Shown here: one piece after another, positions 10,628-21,479 of the stretch
Layout: each line of letters starts with the position of its first letter
Position numbering within the stretch: position 1 is the stretch's first letter
NCBI GenBank assembly: GCA_033239525.1
Contig: BSYO01000024.1
Location: 14,999,268 to 15,063,267 of the forward strand
Reading direction: 5' to 3'
Length of the DNA stretch: 64,000 nt
Source: Nepenthes gracilis
Lineage: Eukaryota; Streptophyta; Magnoliopsida; Caryophyllales; Nepenthaceae
The notes under the pieces: model-generated
Databases searched by the model: none
Seen by the model: the letters and a program-made list of their open reading frames with translations, nothing else
What the model was told of the DNA's origin: nothing
Position numbers and translations under genes: made by a program

Positions 10628-11615
10628 GGGATTGGACAGTTTTTGGTGCTGCTGGAGCTGGAGTTCCAGTGGTCGGTGGGGCTGGGTGATGCGGTTTTTC
10701 TGGTGGTGGTAGTAGGCCACCATTTGGGGGCGGAGGTGGAGGAAAGTTGGGCGGTGGAACGGTAGTGGTTGGAGGGGGAAAGTGGTGTGGGGGTGGGGAG
10801 TGTGTGTGTGGTTGACTTGGTGGACCGTGATGGGTTATTGGACGAGGAAGATAGGGAACCGGTGCTTCTCTTGGCGGTGGAGGTGGAGAAACTAGAGGTG
10901 GACTTTGAGCACACTGGCACGCTAATGGTGGTGGTGGAGGAGGAGGAGTAATTTGACCGAGCTTACAAGGGGGTGGAGGAGGGGGGACTTTCTCGTGATC
11001 ACATGCAGGAGTTGGCGGCGGCAATGAAGGTGGAAGATGAGGAGGAGGCGGGGGTGGTACCATGTGCAGGTTACATCCAGGTGTTGGCAGCGGCGGCGGC
11101 TGCTGTGGTGGGGATAGCACAGTTTTTGGTGCTTCTGGAGCTGGAATGTAAGTGGTCGGTGGGGCTGCTTGATGTGGTTTTTCTGGTGATGGTAGTAGGC
11201 CACCATTTGGTGGCGGAGGTGGGGGAGAGTTGGGCGGTGGAACGTTAGCGGTTGGTGGGGGAAAGTGGCGTGGGAGTGGGGAATATGTGTGTGGTTGACT
11301 TGGTGGACTCTGATGGGTTATTGGAGGAGGAAGATAGGGAACCGGTGCTTCTCTTGGAGGTGGAGGTGGAGAAGCTAGAGGTGGACACTGAGCACGCTGA
11401 GACGGTAATGGTGGTGGGGGTGGTGGTGGAGTGTTTTGCCCGAGCTTACAAGGGGGTGGAGGAGGGGGGACTTTCTCCTGATCAAATGCAGGCGGCGGAG
11501 GCGGAAATGGAGGTGGAAGAGAAGGAGGAGGTGGTGGTGGTACCGTGTGCAGGTCACATCCAGGTGTTGGCGGGGGCGGCGGCGGCAGAGGAGGAGGAAA
11601 GTGGGGATAGCACAT
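9861..11615 (-). CDS. proline-rich single-pass membrane protein, TED7-like
   Basis: Single open frame of 584 residues. Residues 1-460 are a proline-rich, extensin-like region with PPPPPP runs, two copies of a ~161-residue block and four ~25-residue units with YPPPYSYG and PPQFYST. A transmembrane segment at about 464-488 contains VSLGGVFFLAFLAAGLF and is followed at once by a basic stop-transfer KRKKR. The cytosolic tail (491-584) has an ESIEVTRFEAL stretch and a glycine/serine-rich end. No cleavable signal peptide is seen. The SLGG-FFLAFLAA-LFC membrane motif is, to my knowledge, typical of TED6/TED7 proteins, plasma-membrane partners of secondary-wall cellulose synthase in xylem. Alternatives are a generic extensin-like protein or a PERK-type receptor lacking its kinase; no kinase follows. 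Confidence 0.7.
10298..10595 (-). repeat. four tandem 75-bp coding repeats
   Basis: The string AAAATTGAGG recurs at 10298, 10373, 10448 and 10523, exactly 75 bp apart. Each unit encodes one 25-residue PPPHVLHYPPPYSYG-type block with a PPQFYST end (the first protein copy is one residue shorter). The exact in-frame spacing points to recent tandem growth inside the gene. Confidence 0.9.
10596..10625. repeat. (CGG)10 microsatellite in the coding region
   Basis: Thirty bases of CGG on the plus strand, read as ten proline codons (CCG) in the TED7-like gene. A likely site of length variation. Confidence 0.9.
10626..11600 (-). repeat. two tandem ~483-bp coding units of the TED7-like gene
   Basis: GTACC(A/G)TGTGCAGG occurs at 11057 and 11540, a spacing of 483 bp (161 codons). 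Both units run in the same order through CDLH/CNLH, FDQEKVPPPPPP or CDHEKVPPPPPP, CKLGQ, REAPVPYLP, NGGLLP and APKTV. This is an in-frame internal duplication that doubled the proline-rich ectodomain. Confidence 0.85.
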
Positions 11616-14263
11616 TATGCGTCCACGAATAGGAGACTCATAAAATGCTTTCCAACATGTACGAGAGATGGCGCATATGGCTGGGTGGGAACTAACGAAG
11701 TGCTATTTGTATTAAGCAAAAGTCTGAAACTCCTGATAATTTAACCCTTGTTAGGTATATCCTATCACTATTATATATGAGCATGCTTGCTGTTGTGCAA
11801 ATTTTTAATAAGTTGTACCTTTATACAGTAAAATTATTACTTTAAAATATCTTTTGGCATTTTTAACAATACAGTCAATAGAACTAATCCAAAAAGCTAA
11901 AGTTACAAATTAATTATCTTTTAATCTAATATTTTTCAAAAAATGTTGATTTTGAAAGAAGTTATAAGCCATATACATAAGAATATACATATGCATACAT
12001 ACATGTATATATATATATTAAAAATACATTATATTGCATTAAATAACAAGAGAAAGATTACACTAGGGAATGCTTCCCAACAAGAGGTGGAAGTGTTCAT
12101 AAGGACTCTTTGCATTAGGCGAAAATTCAAAACTCTTCATAATTTAAGCCATGTGAGGCAGATGTTAGCATCCTTAGAAATGTCAAAGGAACCAAAAAGT
12201 CCTATATACGAATAGCAATGTTTGTTTTTGTCAATCAAGCCCGACTATTTTAAAAGATGATTAAAATTTAATTATTTTTTCATAAATTTATATAATATAT
12301 TTTTGTATTTTTTTAAAATAGTTAAATATTAATTATTTATTTTTAAGTAGACAATTCAATTTGAAAAAAAAAGAAAAAGTGGTGGCTGCTTCTGCTCTCA
12401 TAAAAGCGGCCCCTAATCTATACATCAGCTGGGCAAAATGGGGGAAGGGGGAAGGAATAGTGATGTCAGTAGCTGCGTCATTGATAGTTCAAGTGAAAAG
12501 ATTTCTTTCAAGTGGACGTAATTGTCATTGACAAGTACAATATGTGGAGAATGCTTAGAATACGAATGCACAAGGAAGGTGGCGATATATGATTAGGAAT
12601 TGGGATTTAATTGTTAGCATATCTTAATAATAATCTAAGGGTCCTTGTTCCCTAGTAAGAACCTACTATGTTCTTGGTTTTATATGCAAACTTAGATTCT
12701 CTTCCTGCGCCGTTGGATTGGATGAAATAACTATATTAGTAAAAAAATTTACATGTGTTGGGTATAGCCTCAACTAGATTTGCCCAATTAATTTGCACAA
12801 TGATAAGCCCAAAAAGGAAAAGAATATTATCCGGTCTGTTAGGCCAAAATTTAAAAAATATCAGAGTTTAATATTGACATAACCCTAGTTAGGATAAATT
12901 AAAATCAAGCAAGTAATCTAATTTTTTAAACGGAATACAAATAGGATTGGGTTATATGTCTGAATAACCATATATCTGAATATTCAACTGAATGATTAAT
13001 CTAACTGAACATTTCATACGATCGAGCATATTGTATGCTTTGAAATTAGCCTAGGTGAGAGTCTCTTAATTAACTAATATTACTTACTCACTATCATCAA
13101 TTTAATATTTAAAGGTTAACCATCTCTAATCAATATCACGATTATAACGTACATAATAGCAGTTGAATTAATTAGTTTTCAATAATCTAATAATTTAGAT
13201 CATGTCTAATTATTTTTCTTTAGAAATCGCCTTTAACTAATGACATTGCTATAAATATATTTTATTTTACCTAAAATGGAGACAAATTTTAAAATAAGAA
13301 TAGAGCTTACGTGTCTAATATACTTGTTCTTTCTAAAAGTATGGAGTCAAGCTCTCCATTTCCTCCTCTCTCATTCTTTTAATCTCTCATACATTTCAAA
13401 TTTTTAGCAAATTTACTAATTTAATCATTTAAGGATAAATTGATAAGTAAGACCCAATTTTTTAAAAATTTTTATTTATTATTATGGTGTATAAGATTTA
13501 GATAAAAAATTTAATAACTCATCCTAGTTTAAATCAAATCACAATTTAGACTCGAGAGATGTATCAATATAAAATATATATTTTGTTATATGTATATGTG
13601 TGCGTAAGTGTGTACATATATTGTAAGACCCAAACCTAAATATTTAATTATAAAATGTTAAATTTAAGTAAATTAATGAATTATTGATGTTAATTTTTAA
13701 ATTAAAAATAAAGTGTTAGATCGAAATAGTATATATTTGAGTGGCGTCTAATGTGTATCCAATTCACACATTGGCGTGTCTTAGGTAGAATTATTGTGTC
13801 AATATGTGTACGAGAGGTACTTGTGAATATTTGGTCTAAAATAATGGTGCCCGAAGCGCACCTATTGAACACTCGCATATAGGGTTAATAAAGTCTTTAT
13901 ATCTAATCCTCACATAACAGGTACATGTATACCTGTCTATTATAAAAGAATTCTTTAACTAATTTCAGCTTATTTTTAGGCAAAATTTGATGAAAGAGAG
14001 ATCGAAAAAGAGAGAGGTAGAATGAGAAAGTGAATCAAAATTGATTTTATGTGAATTTAAGTTACTTTTTAGTAAATCAAAATGAAGATAAATGTGTCTA
14101 AATTTATTTCTTTCTTTATTGTTGAACGTTTTCAAAATCTTTAAGTATTTTTTATTTAAATATTTATACATATAGTATTTGCCAACTTTCTTTAATTATA
14201 TATTGTATATATATTAGTTTGATTCTCATTTTATAAGATTTTTAAAAAATCATATCTAAAATT
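11616..14263. other. AT-rich intergenic region upstream of the TED7-like gene
   Basis: No gene is supported. It holds the presumed promoter of the minus-strand TED7-like gene. A diverged repeat links 11640-11760 and 12060-12175 (for example the AAATTAT..GAGTTT and GGAAGCATT or GGGAAGCATT segments). The rest is AT-rich, with short TA runs near 12000-12020 and no recognisable element up to element B. Confidence 0.5.
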
Positions 14264-15287
14264 TGTTGGGCCCCAGTATGAAGGCCCATAAAAGTACGGC
14301 CCAAATAAAGAAGCCCAGAGACACTCTCACAAGTGGAGGGGATCAGATGGCCCAAGCATGAAGCCCAAAGGCCGAGAGCCCAAGAAGTGTTGCAACCGTC
14401 CGAGCGGCCAGAAAGAGACACTCGGACTTCTCCGCAGAAGGCCCGCAAGAGTTGCTTTATCTCACAAGCCCACGAGCTTACAAGGAGCCTCACAACTAGA
14501 CGAGGACTGCCCGTTCATGGCCGGGAATGCCAGCTAGCCTATTTCGCCTTGATTCCAAGAAAGCTCGCACCACCGATTCGCTGTATCAACAGAGGGCACG
14601 CTTAGTCAAATCAAGGCTGATATCCAGATCCTCAGACACCCGACATACTGGGGATGCTTCTGGGCGCGCCTGGTCCACATGTCACTCTCCACACGTCAGC
14701 TGCATTAAAGGAAGCCAGTGGACCAAGCTCCTCAACCACCGGATGGACGCCACGTGTCCACTCCCCAACGGCTCGGTTTCTACTATAAATATACAGCAAG
14801 GCCCCTTTCGAGAAAGGGGGCTTTCCAAACTCAACAATTCTAAGTTCTAAGCTTCCACCGGGCACTCTCTTTCTCCACAGTCAACTCCTCAAAGAAGAGT
14901 AAAAAGACTCCCAACAAGCATAGCTTCCTTAGGAGAGAAACACAAAACGTGAGGTAGGGAAGGGATTAACCATCACAACTTTACTTTGTAAAATCTCCAA
15001 TCCATATAGTGAAGCTCTTTACAGGCTCTGAGCCTCGTGGTTTTTCCTCCCCATTCAAGAGGAGGTTTTCCACTTAAAATATCCGGTCTCAATCCTCATC
15101 TCGTGTCCAACACATCATTCACTTGTGTTGCCTGACTCCACGAACCGGACGGGATGCGCCTCTGCATCTCTCATCCGTGTTGGACCCCTCGGATCAAACA
15201 CTCCTGATCAACGAGCCTTCCTAAGAGATCCGGTTGGGACGTCCCCAACCTTTGCGTCTCTCGGACCCGTGGAACCAGAACGCAACA
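14264..15287 (+). repeat. 5' LTR of element B (1024 bp)
   Basis: Starts TGTTGGGCCC and ends ACGCAACA, with TGTTG/CAACA inverted ends. A TATAAATA promoter box lies at 14784-14791, followed by a 7-bp hairpin CCCCTTT-CGAG-AAAGGGG at 14802-14819, near the expected RNA start. It pairs with the 3' LTR at 19364-20365. Confidence 0.95.
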
Positions 15288-15306
15288 TTGGCGCCGTCTG
15301 TGGGAA
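15288..15306 (+). other. primer binding site of element B
   Basis: TTGGCGCCGTCTGTGGGAA directly after the 5' LTR. TGGCGCCGTC complements the 3' end of plant tRNA-Asp as I know it. A2 (40164), C (31811, decayed) and D (57226) have versions of the same site. Confidence 0.75.
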
Positions 15307-15362
15307 GGAAGAACAAAAAACTCACGGCTTCCCACCCCCAACAACAAACAACACCCCAAGGA

Positions 15363-16152
15363 TGTTCATCAGACAAGACAGCACGTCCACCCGGGGAGAA
15401 GAGCGCCACGACGAATGCCTCCCATCGGGCGGCAGAGTAAGTGGCGGACCCGGCACAGCGTGCGCAAACTGGCGCAGAAGGTGGACAGTCTCACAAAAGC
15501 AGTCCGCAACCTCCAACAGAAGGCGGGCGAACACTGCAGGAGCCCACGCTTCGAAAGCCCGCGCCAGACGGCACTCTGAAGACTGCAGTTGGTGGGGGCT
15601 CCAGGCGAGTTGAGGGATTACCTCAACAAAAAGAAGTCCATGAGTCCGGCCCCATCAAGGAGGGGGCTCAAGAGGCTCGAAGACCTGTCTTGGACCCAAG
15701 GCGCGCGGCGGCTCAGCCGCGCAGACTAGAAGACCCCTTGCCCCGAGGACGGGGAAGGAAGGAGAAGGGCGAGCGCCCACCAGAAAACCCAACGACCATC
15801 CGGGCACGATAAGCCCGAGCGGATGGTCTTTGGCGGAGAAAGACACTCAGGCCCAATGGCCTTCACTGACTCCCTCACCAACATCCTGAAGCAGATCAGG
15901 GACGAAAAGTTTCTAAGATGGCCCAAGGCGTTGAAGAACCCAGAGGGAGGTGACCAATGGGAATACTGCCATTACCATGGCGGCCGCGGCCACGACACCG
16001 AGGACTGCAAAAAGCTCTAGGCAGAACTTGAGCGGCTGGTAGTGGAAGGATATATCGACTACTTCCTGCCAAGACCCGGGCGCGGCCCCGGAGCAGCAGG
16101 AAGCAGCCAGTCACGCCGCTCGAGGTGCAAGGCCGTCATGAACGTGGACTAA
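15363..16152 (+). pseudogene. shortened gag remnant of element B
   Basis: The N-terminal part keeps an ELRDYLN-like segment also seen in A2 gag, but in changing frames. After 15823 the frame reads FTDSLTNILKQIRDEKFLRWPKAL, in pieces matching the end of gag in A, C and D, and the knuckle-like YCHYHGGRGHDTEDCKKL before a stop. The main capsid core present in A and C is missing, and nothing of pol follows. Packaging would have to come from another element. Confidence 0.7.
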
Positions 16153-16355
16153 AAAAAAAAAAAAGAAGAGAGAGGAGACAAAAAGCCTTGGAGGCCACTC
16201 AATGTAAGAAAAATGTGCATTAATAAAGCGTGCATTTGTTAACCTTACAATGAAGCGTTTCCATACCCTCTCCTCAACTGCTTTCTGCTAAGACCCGGGC
16301 GCCGCCCCGGAGCAGCAGGAAGCAGCCAGTGGCTCACGGCATTCAACAAACAAAA
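16153..16355 (+). other. spacer after gag of element B
   Basis: Non-coding. A TAATAAAG polyadenylation-like signal lies near 16220. A segment containing AAGACCCGGGCG and GGAGCAGCAGGAAGCAGCCA occurs both at 16068-16110 and 16290-16332, a direct repeat that probably marks the place where pol was lost. Confidence 0.4.
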
Positions 16356-16600
16356 ACTCGCTGCCGACCGAGCGGCCCCAGAGGCCGGGTCCTTGAGGTC
16401 ATAACAAAACTCATTTGCGACCAGCGGTCCGGTCAGGCCGGGCCCTTGAGGTCATAACAAAAACTCGGCTGCGACCGAGCGGTCCCAGAGGCTGGGCCCT
16501 TGAGGTCATAATAAAAACTCGGCTGCGACCGAGCGGTCCCAAAGGCCGAGCCCTTGAGGTCATAACAAAAACTCGGCTGCGACCGAGCGGACGACTAAAA
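16356..16600 (+). repeat. hairpin repeat array of element B
   Basis: Four to five units of about 60 bp. The clearest begin CTCGGCTGCGACCGAGCGGTCCC, which folds as CTCGG/CCGAG around a 6-base loop, and continue to CCCTTGAGGTCATAA. The stem sequence equals that of one unit in A1, while loop and remainder differ. It occupies the same place as the arrays of A, C and D, between the sense genes and the antisense gene. Confidence 0.8.
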
Positions 16601-16869
16601 TAAAGCCTAAAAGGGTGAGAACTAAAAGTCCCTGAGAGGGCTGCAAACCCAAGTCCGAAAAAATAAAGGGTCAAAACGCCTGAAGGGAGTTAGGCGCCGT
16701 ACGACGCGCCGCAAAAAAAAAAAAAAAGAGAAAGAAAAAACACGAATGTACGAACAAGACACAAAAGAAACGTCCGAAGCTTTAAAGCGAAAAGGACAAA
16801 GTCTTATTCACAAGAATGATTTTCTGTACAAGTGTGACAAAAAAAAAAGAAGAAAAAGGAGGCAACATG

Positions 16870-18956
16870 TCAAGGGAGTGCCGCTCGGTCTCCTCTCCGA
16901 GCCTCCCGGGCTCCCGAAGATCCCGTCTGCTCCACCGGAACTGCCTCCTCAGGCGTAAAAGGTTCACTATCAGGCCTTGCCTGAGGAGAGCCAGGGAAAG
17001 GCCTACCGTCTACGCCGTATAAGTCCTCCGCACTCAAGGCACCGACATTCCTGGGATCGAGGACGGCCACGGGGAACCGCGGACGGATCAACCGCACCAC
17101 CCGGCGGCACATGCGAACACCGTCCCGGAACTTGCCGTCCAGCACAGGAGCCATCTCAGCAATCTGCACGGACGTCCTCAACCTCTCCTCCTGGCGAAGG
17201 ATCCGTTCCTGAAGGAGGCTCTGCCTAAGCCGCAGATCTTTGACGGTAGCCTCCAAAGAAGCAATCTTCTCCTTTGCTCCAACTAGCTCTGCTTCCGCCC
17301 GTTGTGCAACTTCACGAGCAGTCCTCGAAGACCTCACCTCCAGACGGGACTGAGGGATCACTCCCACTAGTCCGTTAAGGCCAGCTATCAAGCTTTGGAG
17401 CTGCAACAGAAAGGTTCGTCAAAACACGAACGATGAAAAGCAAGGGAGGAAAGGAAGCGACAGGCTACCTTAGAAACAAGAGGGTCGTCCCCTATGCCAC
17501 GCTCCGCGTGGGACTCGGACTCCTGCGGCTCGCTCCTGAGCCCCGTAGGCGCCGCCTCAGACACAGACTCGTCAGCTACGAGGGCCGCTGGAAGGTCTGC
17601 CTCAAAGTCAGCGCCCCTAAGGACCTCAGGCAACCACTCTACCTCAACAATAACAGGGCGCTCAGAAGGATCAGAAGGCGCAAACTCGTCAACACTCAAA
17701 TCCATGACCTCCACCATCTCTCTGATCATTTCAGCCGAAACTCCCCTCTCAGAATCCCTCACGGCACTCCCGCCTCCTATGTCCTCGGGAGGGTGATCAA
17801 CCCTGTCCGAGACGTCACCAGGCAAAGCAACGGGAGCGTCGGGAACAAAATCATTACTGGGGGGCTGGATGTCCGAGGACCGCGCACTCTGAGCAAGAAT
17901 CTCCGCAGGTATAATAGGGAGATCAGCAGTGAAAGTGAAAGCGAGATCGCCAGATCCCGAGGGCCCCAGAAGGGAGGTTTCAGTCCTCACCCTCTTGATC
18001 AGAGGGATATCGTCATCATCACAAGAGGTCTGGGTCCCAAGAAGTTCTCTATTCCGTGCAACAGCTCTTGAGGGCTCGGCCGAGATATTAGCAGTGGCAG
18101 TGAAGGCGAGACCCCCAGGCTTCGAGGACCCAGAAAACGAGCCGGCCCCCGGCCTCGTGAGCGGAGAAGCAGCCACGTCACCGTCGCTCATGTCCTCAAT
18201 GTCAAAATCCTCATCATCACTCGAGGAGCGCTCAGCGGCGGGTCCCCCAATCCTCGGTCTCTCCTTGGCCGTTACAAGAGGAACTGGGCGGGGAGCCTCG
18301 TCCCGTGGTTCCCACTTGGCTTCCCTGAATTTATCAGCGGCCAACCAGATGTTGCGCTTGTTCAAGTGGAAGGTCCACAGATTGGCCAACACCAAGTCCG
18401 TATGCGCCTTCACTTGCTTCCGGTCTTCCCTTGAAGGGTCAGAGCAGTACTGGCTAGCCACTTTCCCCCACGTGGTAGGGATGGCCCAGTGCTCGTAAAC
18501 GCCAAGGAAGAAGAACTTGTCCTTCCACCGCCTCGTGGAATCCGGGTTGCCACCACATAGCGAAGAGAATTTCCGGCGGGGAGTCATCACGATCCAGTCA
18601 AGGTTCTGCGTAAAGCGAAACATCACCTTGACCGTGAGAGCATTCAAAAGCTTCTCATGGCACCGGAAGAAGACACACAAGGACACCAGATACCTCATCG
18701 CGTTCGGCTGAAGCCTGGCAAGAGGCACGCCGAGCGCCCTCATAACGTCATAGAACTCCATCGGAATGGAAAACCGTTGCCCGCCTTTGAGGTGGGCCTC
18801 ATAGACGGTGATAAAGCCATCCAGAGGGTACAGCGCCCTATCATGCGGCTCCGGGATCATCATGGCCATAGACTCAGGAATCTGATACTGAGCCCGGATC
18901 TTCGTAAGCCTGTCAAGCGTCACCGTGGAAGCAATGTCTTTTACTCCAGGCGCCAT
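16870..18956 (-). CDS. intact two-exon antisense gene of element B
   Basis: Exon 1 is 18956-17469 (496 codons), intron 17468-17401 (AAG|GTAGCC to TTGCAG|CTC, 68 bp), exon 2 17400-16870 (176 residues plus stop), 672 residues in total with no internal stop. I start at MAPGVKDIAS because A2 and C start at the equivalent place; an in-frame extension upstream to 19145 exists. Residues to about 220 match A2 and C ([40 protein letters not shown]), the putative gypsy-type transposon/Transposase_28-like domain. Then comes an acidic, serine-rich linker, and in exon 2 a coiled coil and the FRDGVRMCRRVVRLIRPRFP tail. No catalytic motif is recognised; function is unknown, possibly chromatin or host-factor interaction. 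Confidence 0.75.
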
Positions 18957-19353
18957 GAAAACCAAAAGAACAAAGGGAAAGACAAAGCTCGAGCGAGGAA
19001 GAAGATGAAAACAGGCGCGAAGATAAAAAATCAGGGCAATGGGACGGTTTAAATAAACTCTAGAGTACGGAAAGACGTACTCATTACCCTTTCCACGCGT
19101 CGACAGGCCATTCGCCTCAGAAGTCTGGCGATCTCTCCTTCCCAAGGTGCCTGATGGCGCGTCCCATCAGCAGGATACTGCATTTAATGCTCCAACAGGA
19201 AAGTGAAACGGCGGCCCAGAAAAGATCCGAGGACGACCACCTGTCAAGGTCAACGCAGAGCTCGCCGCCAGGAAACACACTCTCGGACGGCGGACATCTC
19301 CAGCAGACCGACGGCTTCATGCCAAACGACCGAGAACCTCGGGTCCTTTGGCA

Positions 19354-19363
19354 TGGGGGGCTA
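19354..19363 (+). other. polypurine tract of element B
   Basis: TGGGGGGCTA immediately before the 3' LTR, as in A1 and A2. Confidence 0.8.
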
Positions 19364-20365
19364 TGTTGGGCCCAGTATGAAAGCTCATAAAAGCACGGCC
19401 CAAATAAAGAAGCCCAGAGACACTCTCACAAGTGGAGGGGATCAGATGGCCCAAGCATAAAGCCCAAAGGCCGAGAGCCCAAGAAGTGTTGCAACCGTCC
19501 GAGCGGCCAGAAAGAGATACTCGGACTTCTCCCCAGAAGGCCCGCAAGAGTTGCTTTATCTCACAAGCCCGCGAGCTTACAAGGAGCCTCACAACCAGAC
19601 GAGGACTGCCCGTTCATGGCCGGGAATGCCAGCTAGCCTATTTCTCCAGTTTCCAAGAAAGCCTGCAACTACTGCCAGTCGCCTATCAACAAGGCACTCT
19701 TAGTCCAATCAAGGCTGATATCCAGATCCTGTACACCTGACATACTCGGATGCTCACAAGGCGCGTCCACATGTCACTTCACATGTCACCTCATTCCAGC
19801 CAAAGCTCTTCAACCGCCGGATGGACGCCACGTGTCCACTCCCCAACGGCTCGGTTTCTACTATAAATATACAGCAATGCCCCTTTCGAGAAAGGGGGCT
19901 TTCCAGACTCAACAATTCTAAGTCCTAAGCTTCCACCGGGCACTCTCTTTCTCCACACTCAACTCCTCAAAGAAGAGTAAAAAGACTCCCAGCGAGCATA
20001 GCTTCCTTAGGAGAGAAACACAAAACGTGAGGCAGGGAAGGGATTAACCTTCACAACTTTACTTTGTAAAATCTCCAATCCATATAGTGAAGCTCTTTAC
20101 AGGCTCTGAGCCTCGTGGTTTTTCCTCCCCGTTCAAGAGGAGGTTTTCCACGTAAAACATCCGGTCTCAATCCTTATCTCGTTTCCAACACATCATTCAC
20201 TTGTGTTGCCTGACTCCACGGACCGGACGGGACGCGCCTCTGCATCTCTCGGCCGTGTTTGACCCCTCGGATCCAACACTCCTGATCAACGAGCCTTCCT
20301 AAGAGATCCGGCTGGGACATCCCCAACCTTTGCGTCTCTCGGACCCGTGGAACCAGAACGTAACA
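19364..20365 (+). repeat. 3' LTR of element B (1002 bp)
   Basis: Starts TGTTGGGCCC and ends ACGTAACA. TATAAATA lies at 19862-19869. Most of it is nearly identical to the 5' LTR, but about 19647-19815 is clearly more divergent, with small indels. The matching AAATT flank follows. Confidence 0.95.
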
Positions 20366-20370
20366 AAATT

Positions 20371-21479
20371 TATAAATGTTATATTAAAATTCTGAAATCT
20401 TTATATATATATATTATTGTATGCTTTTTATTTGTTAGTAATTTAATAAAAAATTTACTTTAATTTTGATAAAAGTGATTGATTTTTTTTAGGTTTGAGA
20501 AAAAATTATATATTTATATTTCGGTATAAGGGTTTCCGATTTGGCTAAATAATAATCATTATAATTAATTGATAAAATATATTCAAATATATTTTAATAT
20601 ATTATTTATAAATCAAAAGTCAAATCTAATATTCATAAGTTAAAAAGTGGCATTTGACCCCACTATAAGAAATAATATACAGTTAGTCTACTTACGGGTT
20701 ATGAATAAAGGCATATGACTTTTGACCATGGAAATTATTATGATATGAATTTTAATAGTGAGGTTATCATCGTTCATTAATTCTTATATGCTTGAAAAAT
20801 TTTGTATGTTGTACATTCTTATATTTACACAATTTTGGCATATTTTAAGTTCATATATTCATACACGATTTTTTGACGTTTTATTGTATTTTTGATATTA
20901 TCAATACTTTAACCTTTAATATAAATATCGTCGCCTGTATATTCTTTAACTATATCTATATGTATAAATTATACATGTTTTGGCGAACATTAAACTCACT
21001 TTTATCACATTTTTGTTAACTTTTCAGATTAGTAGGTTCAAATATATTTGTAGGGATTTCGAGTATTGAAAAAACTATTCTAAGAAAATAGATTTTAGGG
21101 TGTTTCATTTGTATTGATTATTCAATTTAGAGTTTATTAATTTAGTTTTTACATTGTCTATGTTATGGTCGTTAGTTGAGAATTATAATTCAGTTATAAT
21201 GTTTGATATATTATCGGTTGCTTTGATTTTAGATTTGAGACATTTTTCTTTTCTTGTAGTCTTAGTCAATTAAGAGATGAATTATTAGAGTCACTTTCGG
21301 ATATGATATTTGAATCCTATACTTTAATATTTATTTATTATCGGATTGTTTAAAGGTATATATTAGAGGATTGCATCCCGACATTTATATTGAGTTTAAA
21401 AAAGTTATTAAATATTTATTTATAGATTTTAAATTAAAGTCCAATTATAACACATTTTGTGTTTAGGAATTAGAGTTAG
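20371..21479. other. AT-rich intergenic DNA
   Basis: No gene is supported. Very AT-rich with TA runs near 20402-20417. It may include the unreadable left end of the decayed gypsy element that becomes recognisable after about 21500. Confidence 0.4.

Larger units (their letters stand above)
14264..20365 (+). mobile_element. complete non-autonomous Tat-type retrotransposon B
   Basis: Both LTRs, primer site, polypurine tract and a perfect 5-bp target duplication AAATT (14259-14263 and 20366-20370) are visible. The 4.1-kb interior has a gag remnant with a zinc knuckle, no protease, RT, RNase H or integrase, then a repeat array and an intact two-exon antisense gene. LTR starts and ends resemble those of element D, suggesting dependence on D-like relatives for enzymes. 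It is the only element here whose boundaries are intact with no nested insertion. Confidence 0.95.

Noticed and set aside
9861..11615. PERK-type proline-rich receptor kinase
   Set aside because: Proline-rich outer part and membrane segment fit, but no kinase domain follows; the tail is short and glycine-rich.
9955..11744. Plus-strand glycine/valine-rich open frames across the proline-rich gene
   Set aside because: They are the complement of proline codons. The minus strand has the membrane segment and ordered repeats, which the plus strand lacks.
17433..18498. Plus-strand frames of about 190-210 codons in element B
   Set aside because: They mirror the intact antisense gene, lack similarity to gag or pol, and begin within its coding exon.
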